Shown: piece after piece, positions 1-7,552 of the stretch
Position numbering within the stretch: the first letter of the stretch is position 1
Layout of the letters: every line of letters starts with the position of its first letter
NCBI GenBank assembly: GCA_910587445.1
Contig: CAJULE010000030.1
Span: 1 to 24,909, forward strand
From: an uncultured Christensenellaceae bacterium
Lineage (GTDB): Bacteria; Bacillota; Clostridia; Christensenellales; Pumilibacteraceae
Direction of reading: 5' to 3'
Length of the DNA stretch: 24,909 nucleotides
Program-made: the position numbers and the translations under genes
Notes under the pieces: generated by a model
What the model was told of the DNA's origin: nothing
Databases searched by the model: none
Seen by the model: only the letters and a program-made list of their open reading frames with translations

Positions 1-1
1 C

Positions 2-55
2 AACAGCGAGTTTATTGCTCTCATCGCCGATAAAATTATGCTCGACGCCGTGTGA
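2..55 (+). CDS. C-terminal tail of an unidentified protein (gene cut by window edge)
   Basis: Reading from base 2, a frame gives 17 codons (NSEFIALIADKIMLDAV) closed by TGA at 53-55. The mixed hydrophobic/charged composition looks like a real protein end. No good start with a ribosome-binding site is visible on either strand here, so this is read as the tail of a gene lying mostly to the left. The family cannot be named from 17 residues. A chance open frame is possible. If real, this gene converges on the leftward tRNA operon. Confidence 0.35.
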   Translation, partial: NSEFIALIADKIMLDAV

Positions 56-221
56 AAATATACAATGAAGATGCACAAACGATTGATTCGCTTTACCCCA
101 AAATGTACCTCAAAAATACCTATTTAATTTACATGACAACTGAATACAAATATCATAATATACAAAAATGCGCTCATTTTTACGCGAATTTACGCATAAA
201 ACGAACGCATCTTGTATACTG

Positions 222-297
222 TGGCTGGGGTGGTAGGATTCGAACCTACGGAGTGCTGGAGTCAGAGTCCAGTGCCTTACCGCTTGGCGACACCCCA
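222..297 (-). tRNA. tRNA-Gln (anticodon CTG)
   Basis: The reverse complement folds as a cloverleaf. The acceptor TGGGGTG pairs with CACCCCA, followed by discriminator G and an encoded CCA (222-224). The anticodon stem CTGGA/TCCAG encloses loop CTCTGAC, giving anticodon CUG, which reads CAG. The T-arm carries GGTTCGAATCC. It is the last gene of the five-tRNA operon, 48 bp after tRNA-Gln(TTG), and closely resembles it in the acceptor and D arm, so the two probably arose by duplication. Confidence 0.95.
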
Positions 298-345
298 CTA
301 TTAAATTCGCTTAAAGATAACGAATGGATCCGAGCCGTTTTACTT

Positions 346-420
346 TGGCAGGGGTGGCAGGATTCGGACCTGCGAGTGCGAAAGTCAAAGTCTCGTGCCT
401 TACCGCTTGGCGACACCCCT
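346..420 (-). tRNA. tRNA-Gln (anticodon TTG)
   Basis: The acceptor AGGGGTG pairs with CACCCCT, followed by G and an encoded CCA (346-348). The anticodon stem CGAGA/TTTCG (one G-T pair) encloses CTTTGAC, giving anticodon UUG for CAA and, by wobble, CAG. The D arm (GTCGCCAAGCGGTAAGGC) is the form typical of bacterial tRNA-Gln and is shared with its downstream paralogue. It lies 5 bp after tRNA-His in the direction of transcription. Confidence 0.95.
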
Positions 421-425
421 GTATA

Positions 426-503
<78 letters not shown>

Positions 504-506
504 ACA

Positions 507-583
<77 letters not shown>

Positions 584-589
584 AAAATA

Positions 590-663
590 TGGAGCGGGTG
601 ATGGGAATCGGACCCACGCAGCCAGCTTGGAAGGCTGGAACTCTACCATTGAGCTACACCCGC
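590..663 (-). tRNA. tRNA-Gly (anticodon TCC)
   Basis: The acceptor GCGGGTG pairs with CACCCGC, followed by discriminator T and an encoded CCA (590-592). The anticodon stem CCAGC/GCTGG encloses CTTCCAA, giving anticodon UCC for GGA/GGG. It is the first gene of the cluster, 19 nt after the -10 box of the promoter at 683-711. Confidence 0.96.
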
Positions 664-682
664 ACGCATTCCATACTGTCAA

Positions 683-711
683 ATTATATCACATATCAAG
701 TTTGCTGTCAA
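683..711 (-). promoter_or_regulatory. Consensus sigma-A promoter of the tRNA operon
   Basis: On the minus strand a perfect TTGACA (706-711) is followed by 17 bp and a perfect TATAAT (683-688), with an extended TGA directly before the -10. It points into tRNA-Gly and has the strength expected of a stable-RNA promoter. It begins 13 bp after the stop codon of the phosphoesterase gene, where no convincing terminator is seen, so some read-through from that operon is possible. Confidence 0.85.
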
Positions 712-723
712 ACATTTTTCATG

Positions 724-1194
724 TTAAATATATGCGATTTTTGCAAAAACTCTGTTTTTGTCAATTTCGATAATGCCGTAAGACGGACGACCGTCATCGG
801 GATAACCGAGAGAACCGGGATTCATGAGCGTAATGCCGTCGACTTCTTCTGTCATAGCCTTATGCGTATGCCCGAACAGCGCCACACTGCACCCCGTCTG
901 TCTTGCGCGCTCCACAAGCCTGTCGATTCCGTTGCGCACGCCATATGCATGACCGTGCGTAAGTAAAAGCCTTACCCCGTCTATTTCTTCAGTAACCTCT
1001 TTTTCATAAAACCCGCGAAAATCATTATTACCCGCAACGGCAACTATTTGTGTGGTGAACATCCCTCCGACGCGCTTTATATCCGTCTCGCCGTCGCCGA
1101 GAAAGAACAAATAATCGCAACCGTCAAACACCGCCTTCAGACTTTCGAGCTTCCCTATCGCTCCGTGCGTATCGCTGACGACAGCTATCTTCAT
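724..1194 (-). CDS. YfcE/MJ0936-family metallophosphoesterase
   Basis: A 156-residue calcineurin-like phosphoesterase of the small YfcE/MJ0936 type, which usually hydrolyses phosphodiesters with Mn2+ or similar metals in the cytoplasm. The metal-binding motifs appear in order: SDTHG (7-11), GDGETD (about 33-38), GNND (about 55-58), THGH (about 80-83), GHTH (about 108-111) and NPGS (about 125-128). The length is normal for the family. The ATG overlaps the rdgB stop by 4 bp, and AAGGTG lies 5 nt upstream, so the two genes are translationally coupled. The same pair is adjacent in Bacillus (ysnA-ysnB). The physiological substrate is unknown. Confidence 0.9.
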   Translation of the reverse strand: MKIAVVSDTHGAIGKLESLKAVFDGCDYLFFLGDGETDIKRVGGMFTTQIVAVAGNNDFRGFYEKEVTEEIDGVRLLLTHGHAYGVRNGIDRLVERARQTGCSVALFGHTHKAMTEEVDGITLMNPGSLGYPDDGRPSYGIIEIDKNRVFAKIAYI

Positions 1195-1769
1195 GACCGC
1201 ACCTTCTTTTCGAGTGCCGCAAGCGCGCGTGCACGATGACTCACTGCATTTTTTTCTTTTGCGGTTGCCATTCCGAATGATTTTTTCAGATCGTACGAAT
1301 AAAACAACGGATCATATCCGAAGCCGCCTTCTCCCTTGCGTGAAAATAATATTTCGCCTTCCGTGCTTCCCTCGGCGACGATAACTTCACCGTCGGATTT
1401 TACAAGCGCGACGGCACATTCGAAACGTGCGGTTCTGTCGGTTATACCGTCGAGATTTTTAAGCAACAACTCGTTATTCTTTTCGTCGTTGCCGTGAGTG
1501 CCGGAGTAGCGCGCAGACTGCACCCCGGGAGCTCCGCCCAACGCATCCACGACAAGTCCGCTGTCGTCGGCAAGCGTCGCAATGCCTGTAAGCTCGTAGA
1601 CTGCTTTTGCCTTTATGACGGCATTTTCGACAAATGTTGCTCCCGTTTCTTCGGGATCGGAAACAAGGTTTTCTTCCTTAAGCGAGCGAACATCGTACAT
1701 ATCGGAAAGAATGGCTTTGATCTCGGCGATCTTACCTTTATTATTACTTGCTACTATAAGTTTTTCCAT
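1191..1769 (-). CDS. rdgB: XTP/dITP (non-canonical purine NTP) pyrophosphatase, RdgB/HAM1 family
   Basis: A 192-residue house-cleaning nucleotide pyrophosphatase. It converts ITP, dITP or XTP to the monophosphate plus PPi and so keeps deaminated purines out of DNA and RNA. Family motifs are clear: N-terminal ASNNKGKIAEI (7-17), the glutamate-containing EETGATFVENA segment, ADDSGLVVDALGGAPGV with the catalytic Asp region, and FGYDPLF near the C-terminus. The start is ATG at 1769. No Shine-Dalgarno lies before it; instead a -10 box ends 6 nt upstream, which suggests a leaderless message. It is the first gene of a two-gene unit with the phosphoesterase. Confidence 0.93.
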   Translation of the reverse strand: MEKLIVASNNKGKIAEIKAILSDMYDVRSLKEENLVSDPEETGATFVENAVIKAKAVYELTGIATLADDSGLVVDALGGAPGVQSARYSGTHGNDEKNNELLLKNLDGITDRTARFECAVALVKSDGEVIVAEGSTEGEILFSRKGEGGFGYDPLFYSYDLKKSFGMATAKEKNAVSHRARALAALEKKVRS

Positions 1770-1775
1770 GCTTGA

Positions 1776-1804
1776 ATTTTATCATATCCACGTACTAAAA
1801 TCAA
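1776..1804 (-). promoter_or_regulatory. Sigma-A-type promoter of rdgB, implying a leaderless transcript
   Basis: On the minus strand TTGATT (1799-1804), a 17-bp spacer and TAAAAT (1776-1781) with a preceding TGA (extended -10). Only 6 nt separate the -10 from the rdgB ATG, so transcription would begin at or within 1-2 nt of the start codon. This agrees with the missing ribosome-binding site. The same geometry recurs before the DUF512 gene. Confidence 0.45.
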
Positions 1805-1816
1805 ATGTTTTTCGTG

Positions 1817-1848
1817 AAAAAAACAAAAGCTCGAAATTGATCGAGCTT
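1817..1848 (-). terminator. Rho-independent terminator of spoIVA
   Basis: Minus-strand stem AAGCTCGA (1841-1848) pairs with TCGAGCTT (1827-1834) around a 6-nt loop, followed by a T-rich tract with one interruption (1817-1828). It lies 28 bp after the spoIVA stop and just before the rdgB promoter, cleanly separating the two units. Confidence 0.85.
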
Positions 1849-1875
1849 CTTGCGCTTTGGAATAAATATTCGAAA

Positions 1876-3357
1876 TTACAATAATATGCAGATCACGCCG
1901 CCCTTGCCTTCGTTTACGATTCTCGAAAGTGTTTTGCGCATCTTTTTCTGCGTGTCCTCGGGCATGGCGGTAAGCTTATTGTTGAGACCCTCGTTTACCA
2001 ACATATGCAATGATTTGCCGAACATATTGGTTTCCCAAATACCTTTGGGATCGTTCTCAAACTCGCTCAAAAGGTACTTGACCATTTCCTCGCTCTGCTG
2101 TTCGGTGCCGACAATAGGGCTCACTTCGGTCTGGATATCTACCTGCATTATGTGGAGTGATGGTGCGGAAGCCTTGAGTTTAACGCCGAAACGTCCGCCT
2201 TGGCGCACTATCTGCGGCTCCTCGAGCGTCATTTCATCCATAGACGGAGTTACGACGCCGTAACCGTTTTGTCGCACTTCCTCAAGCGCCGCGCTTATTT
2301 TGTCGTACTCCTTCTTCGCCTGTACGAGGTCTTTCAAGGAACTCATAAGCTCGAAGTCGTCGTTGATCTCCACCTCGCACTCCTCGGAAAGCGCCGTATA
2401 GAAAAGGTTTTCCTTGGGCGTGACCGCAAATGTGACTCTGCCCTTGCCGGGTTCGGCAAGTTCGGTTTTGATACATTCGAAATATTCGTTGTCTTCGAAC
2501 TCGATATCGAGTTTTTTATAGTCGCGCATCTTATGCATTTCCGCCGTTTTCTGAGCAACTATATCGCACAGCGACGTAATGATCTTGTTTTCGTACGGAA
2601 GTGCGCGCATCCACTTTGCGCACTTAATATCCACGTCCATAAGCGGGAACTCCATGAGGAGCTTCTCGAATATTGCGAGAATGTCGCTTTCGGACATAGC
2701 GGCTACGTTTAGCGGCATGACGGCATTGTCGTATTTCTCCGAAAGAGCCTGCGCAAGCTTGACTGTTTCCTGCGAAGTCGGAACGGTCGAGTTTACGATT
2801 ACAATGAAAGGTTTTCCGAGCGCTTTGAGCTCGCCTACCGCTCTCTCCTCCGCTTGAGCATATGCGCTTCTCGGAAGCTCCGTGGCGATCGAACCGTCGC
2901 TCGTCATTACGATACCGACGGTCGAGTGTTCGGTTATCACCTTTTTAGTACCTATTTCCGCGGCGTCGTGGAACGGTATTTCCTCGTCGCTCCAGGGCGT
3001 TCTCACCATGCGCGGCTTTTCTCCGTCCATATGCCCGACCGCTCCGTCGATAAGATATCCGACGCAATCAACAAGCCGCACGTTCGCCGTAACATTCTCA
3101 CCGAGCGTGAGTTTTACAGCTTCATTTGGCACAAACTTCGGCTGTGTGGTCATAATGGACTTTCCGTTCGCACTCTGAGGCAATTCGTCCACCATGCGTT
3201 CTTTTTCATATCTGTCGCCGACATTAGGCAACACGAGCTTCTGCATGAAGTTCGTGATAAACGTCGACTTACCGGAGCGCACGGGGCCCACGACACCTAT
3301 GTAGATGTCGCCGCCGCTTCTTTCGCTTATATCTCTATAAATATCGAAATCTTCCAT
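1876..3357 (-). CDS. spoIVA: Stage IV sporulation protein A, spore-coat basement ATPase
   Basis: A 493-residue protein matching B. subtilis SpoIVA (492 aa) along its whole length. In the family it is a mother-cell protein that polymerises by ATP hydrolysis on the forespore surface, is anchored by SpoVM, and forms the base layer of the coat. Visible here: MEDFDIYRDISERSGGDIY at the N-terminus, Walker A GPVRSGKST (24-32), DELPQS, TTQPKFVPN, the NTPase core, and the C-terminal EGKGGVICILL, which resembles the functional tail of the Bacillus protein. An in-frame extension to 3441 exists, but ATG 3357 has AGGAG 7 nt upstream and matches the family start. The gene has its own promoter and terminator. 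Confidence 0.97.
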   Translation of the reverse strand: MEDFDIYRDISERSGGDIYIGVVGPVRSGKSTFITNFMQKLVLPNVGDRYEKERMVDELPQSANGKSIMTTQPKFVPNEAVKLTLGENVTANVRLVDCVGYLIDGAVGHMDGEKPRMVRTPWSDEEIPFHDAAEIGTKKVITEHSTVGIVMTSDGSIATELPRSAYAQAEERAVGELKALGKPFIVIVNSTVPTSQETVKLAQALSEKYDNAVMPLNVAAMSESDILAIFEKLLMEFPLMDVDIKCAKWMRALPYENKIITSLCDIVAQKTAEMHKMRDYKKLDIEFEDNEYFECIKTELAEPGKGRVTFAVTPKENLFYTALSEECEVEINDDFELMSSLKDLVQAKKEYDKISAALEEVRQNGYGVVTPSMDEMTLEEPQIVRQGGRFGVKLKASAPSLHIMQVDIQTEVSPIVGTEQQSEEMVKYLLSEFENDPKGIWETNMFGKSLHMLVNEGLNNKLTAMPEDTQKKMRKTLSRIVNEGKGGVICILL

Positions 3358-3387
3358 AAGAATTCTCCTATTAAATTTGATATTTAA

Positions 3388-3416
3388 TTTATATGCGCGA
3401 AAGCGTCTCGATATGT
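3388..3416 (-). promoter_or_regulatory. Candidate sigma-E promoter of spoIVA
   Basis: On the minus strand ACATATC (3410-3416) resembles the sigma-E -35 element (consensus core ATATT). After a 14-bp spacer comes CATATAAA (3388-3395), close to the sigma-E -10 consensus CATACAAT. It begins just after the plsY terminator and gives a short leader ending in AGGAG. In B. subtilis spoIVA belongs to the sigma-E regulon, so the match is expected. It rests on eye inspection only. Confidence 0.5.
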
Positions 3417-3419
3417 TAG

Positions 3420-3456
3420 CAAAAGAAAAGCCCATCGACATTTCTACGACAGGCTT
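3420..3456 (-). terminator. Rho-independent terminator after plsY
   Basis: On the minus strand AAGCCTGTCG (3447-3456) pairs over 10 bp, with two G-T pairs, with CGATGGGCTT (3428-3437) around a 9-nt loop, followed by TTCTTTT. It closes the DUF512-der-plsY operon 21 bp after the plsY stop and insulates spoIVA from it. Confidence 0.8.
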
Positions 3457-3476
3457 GTTCTATTTCGATTAAAATT

Positions 3477-4148
3477 CTACACTGCTTCTTTTTTCTTCTT
3501 AGCGGATTTGTTTTTACCGAAAAGAACAGTCTTGCTTTCCTTGCCCCTGAAAAGCTTTACGACGTTCTTTCTGTGTGCAAAAAGCGTGAGCGCAAACAGC
3601 GCAAATATAAGCAGACAATTTACTATCGCCATATTTCCGCCGAGCGCCGCAGCTTCGTATCCCTCAATCGCGAGCGGGAACGAGATAATAAGAAAAGACG
3701 TTATGGAACCCATCTTCGTCACAAGCAAAAACAGCACTCCGACTACAAAGGTCACAAGCGTAGCCAAGGGATGCGCGACGAGGCACACGCCTATTGAACT
3801 TGCTATGCCCTTTCCGCCCTTAAACTTGAGAAAGACCGGAAAGACGTGTCCTACAATGACGCTGAAGCCGCCGAGATACAGACCGAAGCGGCTGCCGGCA
3901 AAAGTGTACTCTTCGCCGAGTAACCACCACCCGAGAATACACGGGACCGCACCTTTCAATGCATCGCAAAGAAGTGTCACGACGCCGAGAACCACTCCGT
4001 AGTTACGAAACATATTCATTGTGCCGGGATTGCCGCTGCCCATTTTGCGCACGTCGCCTTTCTTTATTTTAGATATAATGAGCGCGGTATTTATATTGCC
4101 GAACAGATACGAGCCGACTATGACGGCTATAATTTTAAAAATGTACAT
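3477..4148 (-). CDS. plsY: Acyl-phosphate:glycerol-3-phosphate acyltransferase PlsY
   Basis: A 223-residue integral membrane enzyme that transfers an acyl group from acyl-phosphate to glycerol-3-phosphate, the first acylation in phospholipid synthesis. The signature loops are present: SGNPGTMN (38-45), and HVFPVFLKFKGGKG near residue 100, where KGGKG is the phosphate-binding motif. About five hydrophobic segments are visible, and the protein ends in a lysine-rich cytoplasmic tail (KSAKKKKEAV). Start choice: GTG at 4151 and ATG at 4148 are adjacent codons; ATG has AGGAGG about 7 nt upstream and overlaps the der stop as TGATG, so it is preferred. plsY next to der is common in Clostridia. The gpsA gene often found beside it is absent. 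Confidence 0.95.
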   Translation of the reverse strand: MYIFKIIAVIVGSYLFGNINTALIISKIKKGDVRKMGSGNPGTMNMFRNYGVVLGVVTLLCDALKGAVPCILGWWLLGEEYTFAGSRFGLYLGGFSVIVGHVFPVFLKFKGGKGIASSIGVCLVAHPLATLVTFVVGVLFLLVTKMGSITSFLIISFPLAIEGYEAAALGGNMAIVNCLLIFALFALTLFAHRKNVVKLFRGKESKTVLFGKNKSAKKKKEAV

Positions 4149-5470
4149 CACTTGTCCTCCTGTCTTCCTCTGAATTCGAGTTCTATCGGCGTACAGCTGA
4201 AATCGAAAGATTTACGCAAATAATTCTCGAGATATCTTTCATACGAAAAGTGTACGAGCTTTGTATCGTTGACAAAGAAAGTAAATCTCGGAGGATTGCT
4301 CTTTGCCTGCGTAGCATAGTAGATCTTGAGTCTCCTGCCGGAAAAAGCAGGCGGCTCGGTCATGGCGACAGCTTCGCCGACAATCTCGTTCAGCACGCCC
4401 GTAGCGATCCGCGTAGATGCGTGCGAGTGCGCCGTCATTGCCATTTCGAGAAGCTTGTTGACCCTCAGCCCCGTTTCCGCGGAAATAAACAGCGACTTAT
4501 GATAGCTCATAAATGCGAGATCTTCTTCAAGCTTCTTCGTATGTTTATTTATGGTATGCGTATCCTTTTCGACCTTGTCCCATTTATTCATTACGACGAT
4601 ACTCGGCTTGCCCTCTTCGTGAACAAATCCCGCTATGCGCACATCCTGCTCGGAAATGTTCTCCGACGCATCCATTACAATAAGTACGACGTCTGCACGC
4701 CGCACTGCGGACAGCGTCCGCATGACACTGTAGCTTTCAACGGTGTCGTCCTCTATTCCTCTCTTTCTTCTGAGTCCTGCGGTGTCTATGAGCACATACT
4801 TGTTTCCGTCGACTTCTATGGGCGTATCTATCGCGTCGCGAGTAGTACCCGCAACGTCACTGACTATGACGCGCTCGAAACCGAGCAGTTTGTTTACGAG
4901 TGACGATTTACCCACGTTCGGTTTTCCAACCACTGCAATGCGAAGCCCCTCTTCGGTCTCGTCCTCGTCCGCTTCCGGAAAATGCTCTACGATTGCGTCA
5001 AGAACCTCTCCGAGACCCTTACCTTGCTCGCAGGAGACGGGAAACGGCTCTCCGAGACCCAATTCGTAAAAGTCATATGTTTTCTCTACCTCGAAGTTAT
5101 CCAGCTTATTTACGACAAGTACGACGGGTTTATTCGTTGTTCTCAGAAGCTCCGCTACATCGTAATCGGACGAAACAAGCCCGCCCTTACCGTCCGTGAA
5201 AAACACTATTACATCTGCAAGCTCCATTGCAGACAGCGCCTGCTTTCTGATATGGGTAAACATCGTATCGTCGCTTTTGAGCTCAAGACCGCCTGTGTCA
5301 ATCAGTGTAAACGAACGTCCGCACCATTCCGCGTCGGCATAAATGCGGTCACGGGTTACGCCCGGCTGATCCTTGACGATTGCGATACGCTTGCCGCACA
5401 CTTTATTGAAAAAAGTCGACTTGCCGACGTTCGGTCGCCCGACGACGGCAACCAATGGCTTATTACTCAT
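4148..5470 (-). CDS. der: Ribosome-associated GTPase Der (EngA)
   Basis: A 440-residue protein with two tandem G domains and a C-terminal KH-like domain, the Der/EngA architecture, which is essential for maturation of the 50S subunit. G domain 1: GRPNVGKS (11-18), DTGG, NKLD (121-124). G domain 2: GKPNVGKS (182-189), DTAG, NKWD (about 293). The KH-like region runs from about 350 to the end. The start is taken at ATG 5470 (MSNKPLVAVVGRP), matching the family N-terminus, with AAAGGA about 10 nt upstream. A GTG nine bases earlier would add MCI but sits on the ribosome-binding site. It overlaps the DUF512 gene by 8 bp and plsY by 1 bp, so it is in one operon. Confidence 0.96.
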   Translation of the reverse strand: MSNKPLVAVVGRPNVGKSTFFNKVCGKRIAIVKDQPGVTRDRIYADAEWCGRSFTLIDTGGLELKSDDTMFTHIRKQALSAMELADVIVFFTDGKGGLVSSDYDVAELLRTTNKPVVLVVNKLDNFEVEKTYDFYELGLGEPFPVSCEQGKGLGEVLDAIVEHFPEADEDETEEGLRIAVVGKPNVGKSSLVNKLLGFERVIVSDVAGTTRDAIDTPIEVDGNKYVLIDTAGLRRKRGIEDDTVESYSVMRTLSAVRRADVVLIVMDASENISEQDVRIAGFVHEEGKPSIVVMNKWDKVEKDTHTINKHTKKLEEDLAFMSYHKSLFISAETGLRVNKLLEMAMTAHSHASTRIATGVLNEIVGEAVAMTEPPAFSGRRLKIYYATQAKSNPPRFTFFVNDTKLVHFSYERYLENYLRKSFDFSCTPIELEFRGRQEDK

Positions 5471-6731
5471 TATGCACACATCCTTTGACGAAAGACACTC
5501 CGTCGGTACCTACAATCTTTATCTTTGTTCCGAGCTTGTGTTCCAGCTCGTTCACAGACATATTATCGAGAAACACGTCTCCGAACTCTTTAAGCATACA
5601 TCGCGGCAACATCAAATAATCTCCGAGCGATTCACCCTTCAGGCGGTTGTATATGTCTCCGCCCGTAACAAGCCCCGCAACGGTAACGCTTTCTCCGAAA
5701 AAGCTGTTGACTACGGAAAATACCTTTATGTTCCCGCCGAACTTGTTCACGACTTTCTCCGCCGCTTCTTTAATTGTTTCATACGCGGCTACTCCCGTAG
5801 CAACAGAAAAGTCTCCGACTTTCCCGTCCGACATCTCACCGATGGCAAAATCGATTTCATGCTTGAACAGCGCTATCATACCGACGCCGTTTTCGATCTG
5901 AACAAAATCCTCGTAATGCTCGTAATCGGGCACGGGAAGTTTGCCTATAACATAAAACTCATCCGCAAGAAAGACATATCGCGTTCCCTTTTCTTCGAGA
6001 AACTCTTTCTGAAGAGGAGTTATGCAACTTACCACACGACGGGCGTAGGCTTCATTCGCACACCTGAGAGCGGTATTGCAATCCTTCGTAAGCCCCACGG
6101 GAACCACCGCAAGACTTTCGCAATAAGGCGCCGTATCTATCGCCGTTTGCGCGACATCCTCGTTTATGCCCGGACAATAGACAATTTGCGCATGAATCTT
6201 TATGCCGCCGTCATGCAAAAATCCAAGCTGCTTCATTATGTTGGGAGCTTTTGGATTACCGAGCATTTTTCGGCGCAATTCATTGTCGGACGTATGAATA
6301 CTTATGTAAAGCGGAGACAACTTCAATCGCACGATTCGCTCGAGATCATCATCGGAAACATTTGTTAGAGTCACATAGCTGCCGCTTATAAAACTGTACC
6401 GATAATCATCGTCCTTTACGTGCAAACTTTTTCGAAGTTCCCTTTTCGGCAATTGATCCACAAAGCAGAATATGCACTTATTACGACAGACTCGGACAGA
6501 TAATTCGGCGTCGAAAGTCAACCCCAAATCTTCATCCGAATCCTTTTCGATATCGAATTCGGTTTCTTCCGAGCCTCTTGCGATCGTCATAACAAAACAC
6601 TCGCTTTCGTTGTAGAAATCATAATCGAGAATATCGACGACCTTGTGCCCGTCAAAAGCAATGAGTTCGTCTCCCTGCTTGATTCCGAGTTCCTCTCCTA
6701 CGCTTCCTTTGTCAACGTCTATGATACGCAT
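5463..6731 (-). CDS. DUF512 protein: PDZ-like, radical-SAM-like and DUF512 domains
   Basis: A 422-residue protein of the DUF512 family, widespread in Clostridia and cyanobacteria next to der; its biochemical role is not established. The N-terminus (about 1-60) is PDZ-like (DVDKGSVGEELGIKQGDEL). Then comes CRNKCIFCFVDQLPK with Cys 82, 86 and 89, a CX3CX2C pattern fitting a 4Fe-4S cluster of radical-SAM type. The middle resembles a TIM-barrel enzyme (ISGSYVTLTNVSDDDLERI, LSPLYISIHTSD). The C-terminal DUF512 region includes the stretch from NSFFGESVTVAGLVTGGDI. No Shine-Dalgarno precedes ATG 6731; a -10 box ends 6 nt upstream, so the mRNA may be leaderless. Confidence 0.9.
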   Translation of the reverse strand: MRIIDVDKGSVGEELGIKQGDELIAFDGHKVVDILDYDFYNESECFVMTIARGSEETEFDIEKDSDEDLGLTFDAELSVRVCRNKCIFCFVDQLPKRELRKSLHVKDDDYRYSFISGSYVTLTNVSDDDLERIVRLKLSPLYISIHTSDNELRRKMLGNPKAPNIMKQLGFLHDGGIKIHAQIVYCPGINEDVAQTAIDTAPYCESLAVVPVGLTKDCNTALRCANEAYARRVVSCITPLQKEFLEEKGTRYVFLADEFYVIGKLPVPDYEHYEDFVQIENGVGMIALFKHEIDFAIGEMSDGKVGDFSVATGVAAYETIKEAAEKVVNKFGGNIKVFSVVNSFFGESVTVAGLVTGGDIYNRLKGESLGDYLMLPRCMLKEFGDVFLDNMSVNELEHKLGTKIKIVGTDGVSFVKGCVHNE

Positions 6732-6737
6732 ATTTTA

Positions 6738-6766
6738 ATTTTATCATAAACGTGCAACTAAGTCAA
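6738..6766 (-). promoter_or_regulatory. Sigma-A-type promoter of the DUF512-der-plsY operon, leaderless geometry
   Basis: On the minus strand TTGACT (6761-6766), a 17-bp spacer and TAAAAT (6738-6743) with TGA just before the -10. The ATG of the DUF512 gene is 6 nt after the -10, so transcription would start essentially at the start codon. The -35 overlaps the stop codon of the preceding DUF1614-like gene. Confidence 0.55.
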
Positions 6767-7491
6767 TCGATATCGTCATTGAAATACTCTTCGTAATCTT
6801 CTTCGTTGAAGTGATAAACAGGCGCGGCTTTTTCCACATCCGCATTGTCAGAGCCGGCCTCCGTCATACCCGCTTGCGGTTCGGAGTGAACAGATACACG
6901 CGAATGACGCTTCACCGCAGACAATGTTTCCGCAATTATGACCGCAAAAACTACGCCGATAATAACCGAATCGAATGCGCCCGCCGTCCCCAATGATACG
7001 ATGGAACCGTCTATGAAAAATCTATAGGCAAGCGACGTAACGATGTCGCCGAGAACCACGCCGCCGAGCACTCCCGCAAGAGCCGACACCCTCGTTCCCG
7101 CAACCATGCAGGCTACTGCCGCTCCGACAAATCCCGTAACTACGGAGATAGTTACGGCAAGCCCCGCAGACGTCCCGGGAATCAGCATACGGACGGCGAC
7201 GCAAACGGCGGCTACTGCCGCAATCGACAACAGAGCTTTCAATCGCTCACCCATGGAATCACATCTGAATAGAAATACCGCCATAATAGCAAGCGGAATC
7301 AAAAAGCCTCCGAGATTGACCGTAAGCGCAGACCCGAATGACAATGTGGGAATAACCGTTCCGAGCACAAGCGCAAGCACGATTAAAAACGCAGCTTTGG
7401 AAGGAATACCGAGCTTCGAAAAAAAGCGTTCGCTTCCGCCGAAAAACAGAAACACTGCAACAGCCGCAAGGAGTATCAATCCTATTGTCAT
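6763..7491 (-). CDS. DUF1614-like membrane protein
   Basis: A 242-residue membrane protein of unknown function. About seven hydrophobic segments span residues 2-190. The pattern MTIGLILLAAVAVFLFFGG..ERFFSKLGIPSKAA at the N-terminus and VSLGTAGAFDSVIIGVVFAV near residues 165-185 resembles the DUF1614 family, in which a GGAGTFDG-type motif is conserved. The last 45 residues are hydrophilic and acidic, ending HFNEEDYEEYFNDDID. GGGAGGT lies about 10 nt before the ATG. It follows the cyclophilin-like gene by 61 bp and is probably the last gene of that unit, with no terminator seen. The family call is from memory and is moderately sure; the function is unknown. Confidence 0.65.
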   Translation of the reverse strand: MTIGLILLAAVAVFLFFGGSERFFSKLGIPSKAAFLIVLALVLGTVIPTLSFGSALTVNLGGFLIPLAIMAVFLFRCDSMGERLKALLSIAAVAAVCVAVRMLIPGTSAGLAVTISVVTGFVGAAVACMVAGTRVSALAGVLGGVVLGDIVTSLAYRFFIDGSIVSLGTAGAFDSVIIGVVFAVIIAETLSAVKRHSRVSVHSEPQAGMTEAGSDNADVEKAAPVYHFNEEDYEEYFNDDID

Positions 7492-7552
7492 AAAAAAATT
7501 ACCTCCCGTATTATGGTCGGTAATTTATGTCGATTTTATACTTATAACTATG

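Noticed and set aside
164..181. Hairpin AAAAATG-N4-CATTTTT downstream of the last tRNA
   Set aside because: The stem is almost all A-T and no T-tract follows on the minus strand, so it is not convincing as the tRNA operon terminator.
3358..3441. 28-residue N-terminal extension of SpoIVA
   Set aside because: It covers the plsY terminator and the candidate sigma-E promoter. The internal ATG 3357 has a strong ribosome-binding site and matches the family N-terminus.
5373..6368. 331-codon plus-strand open frame opposite der and the DUF512 gene
   Set aside because: Antisense to well-identified conserved proteins; composition is that of a mirror frame and no start signals are present.
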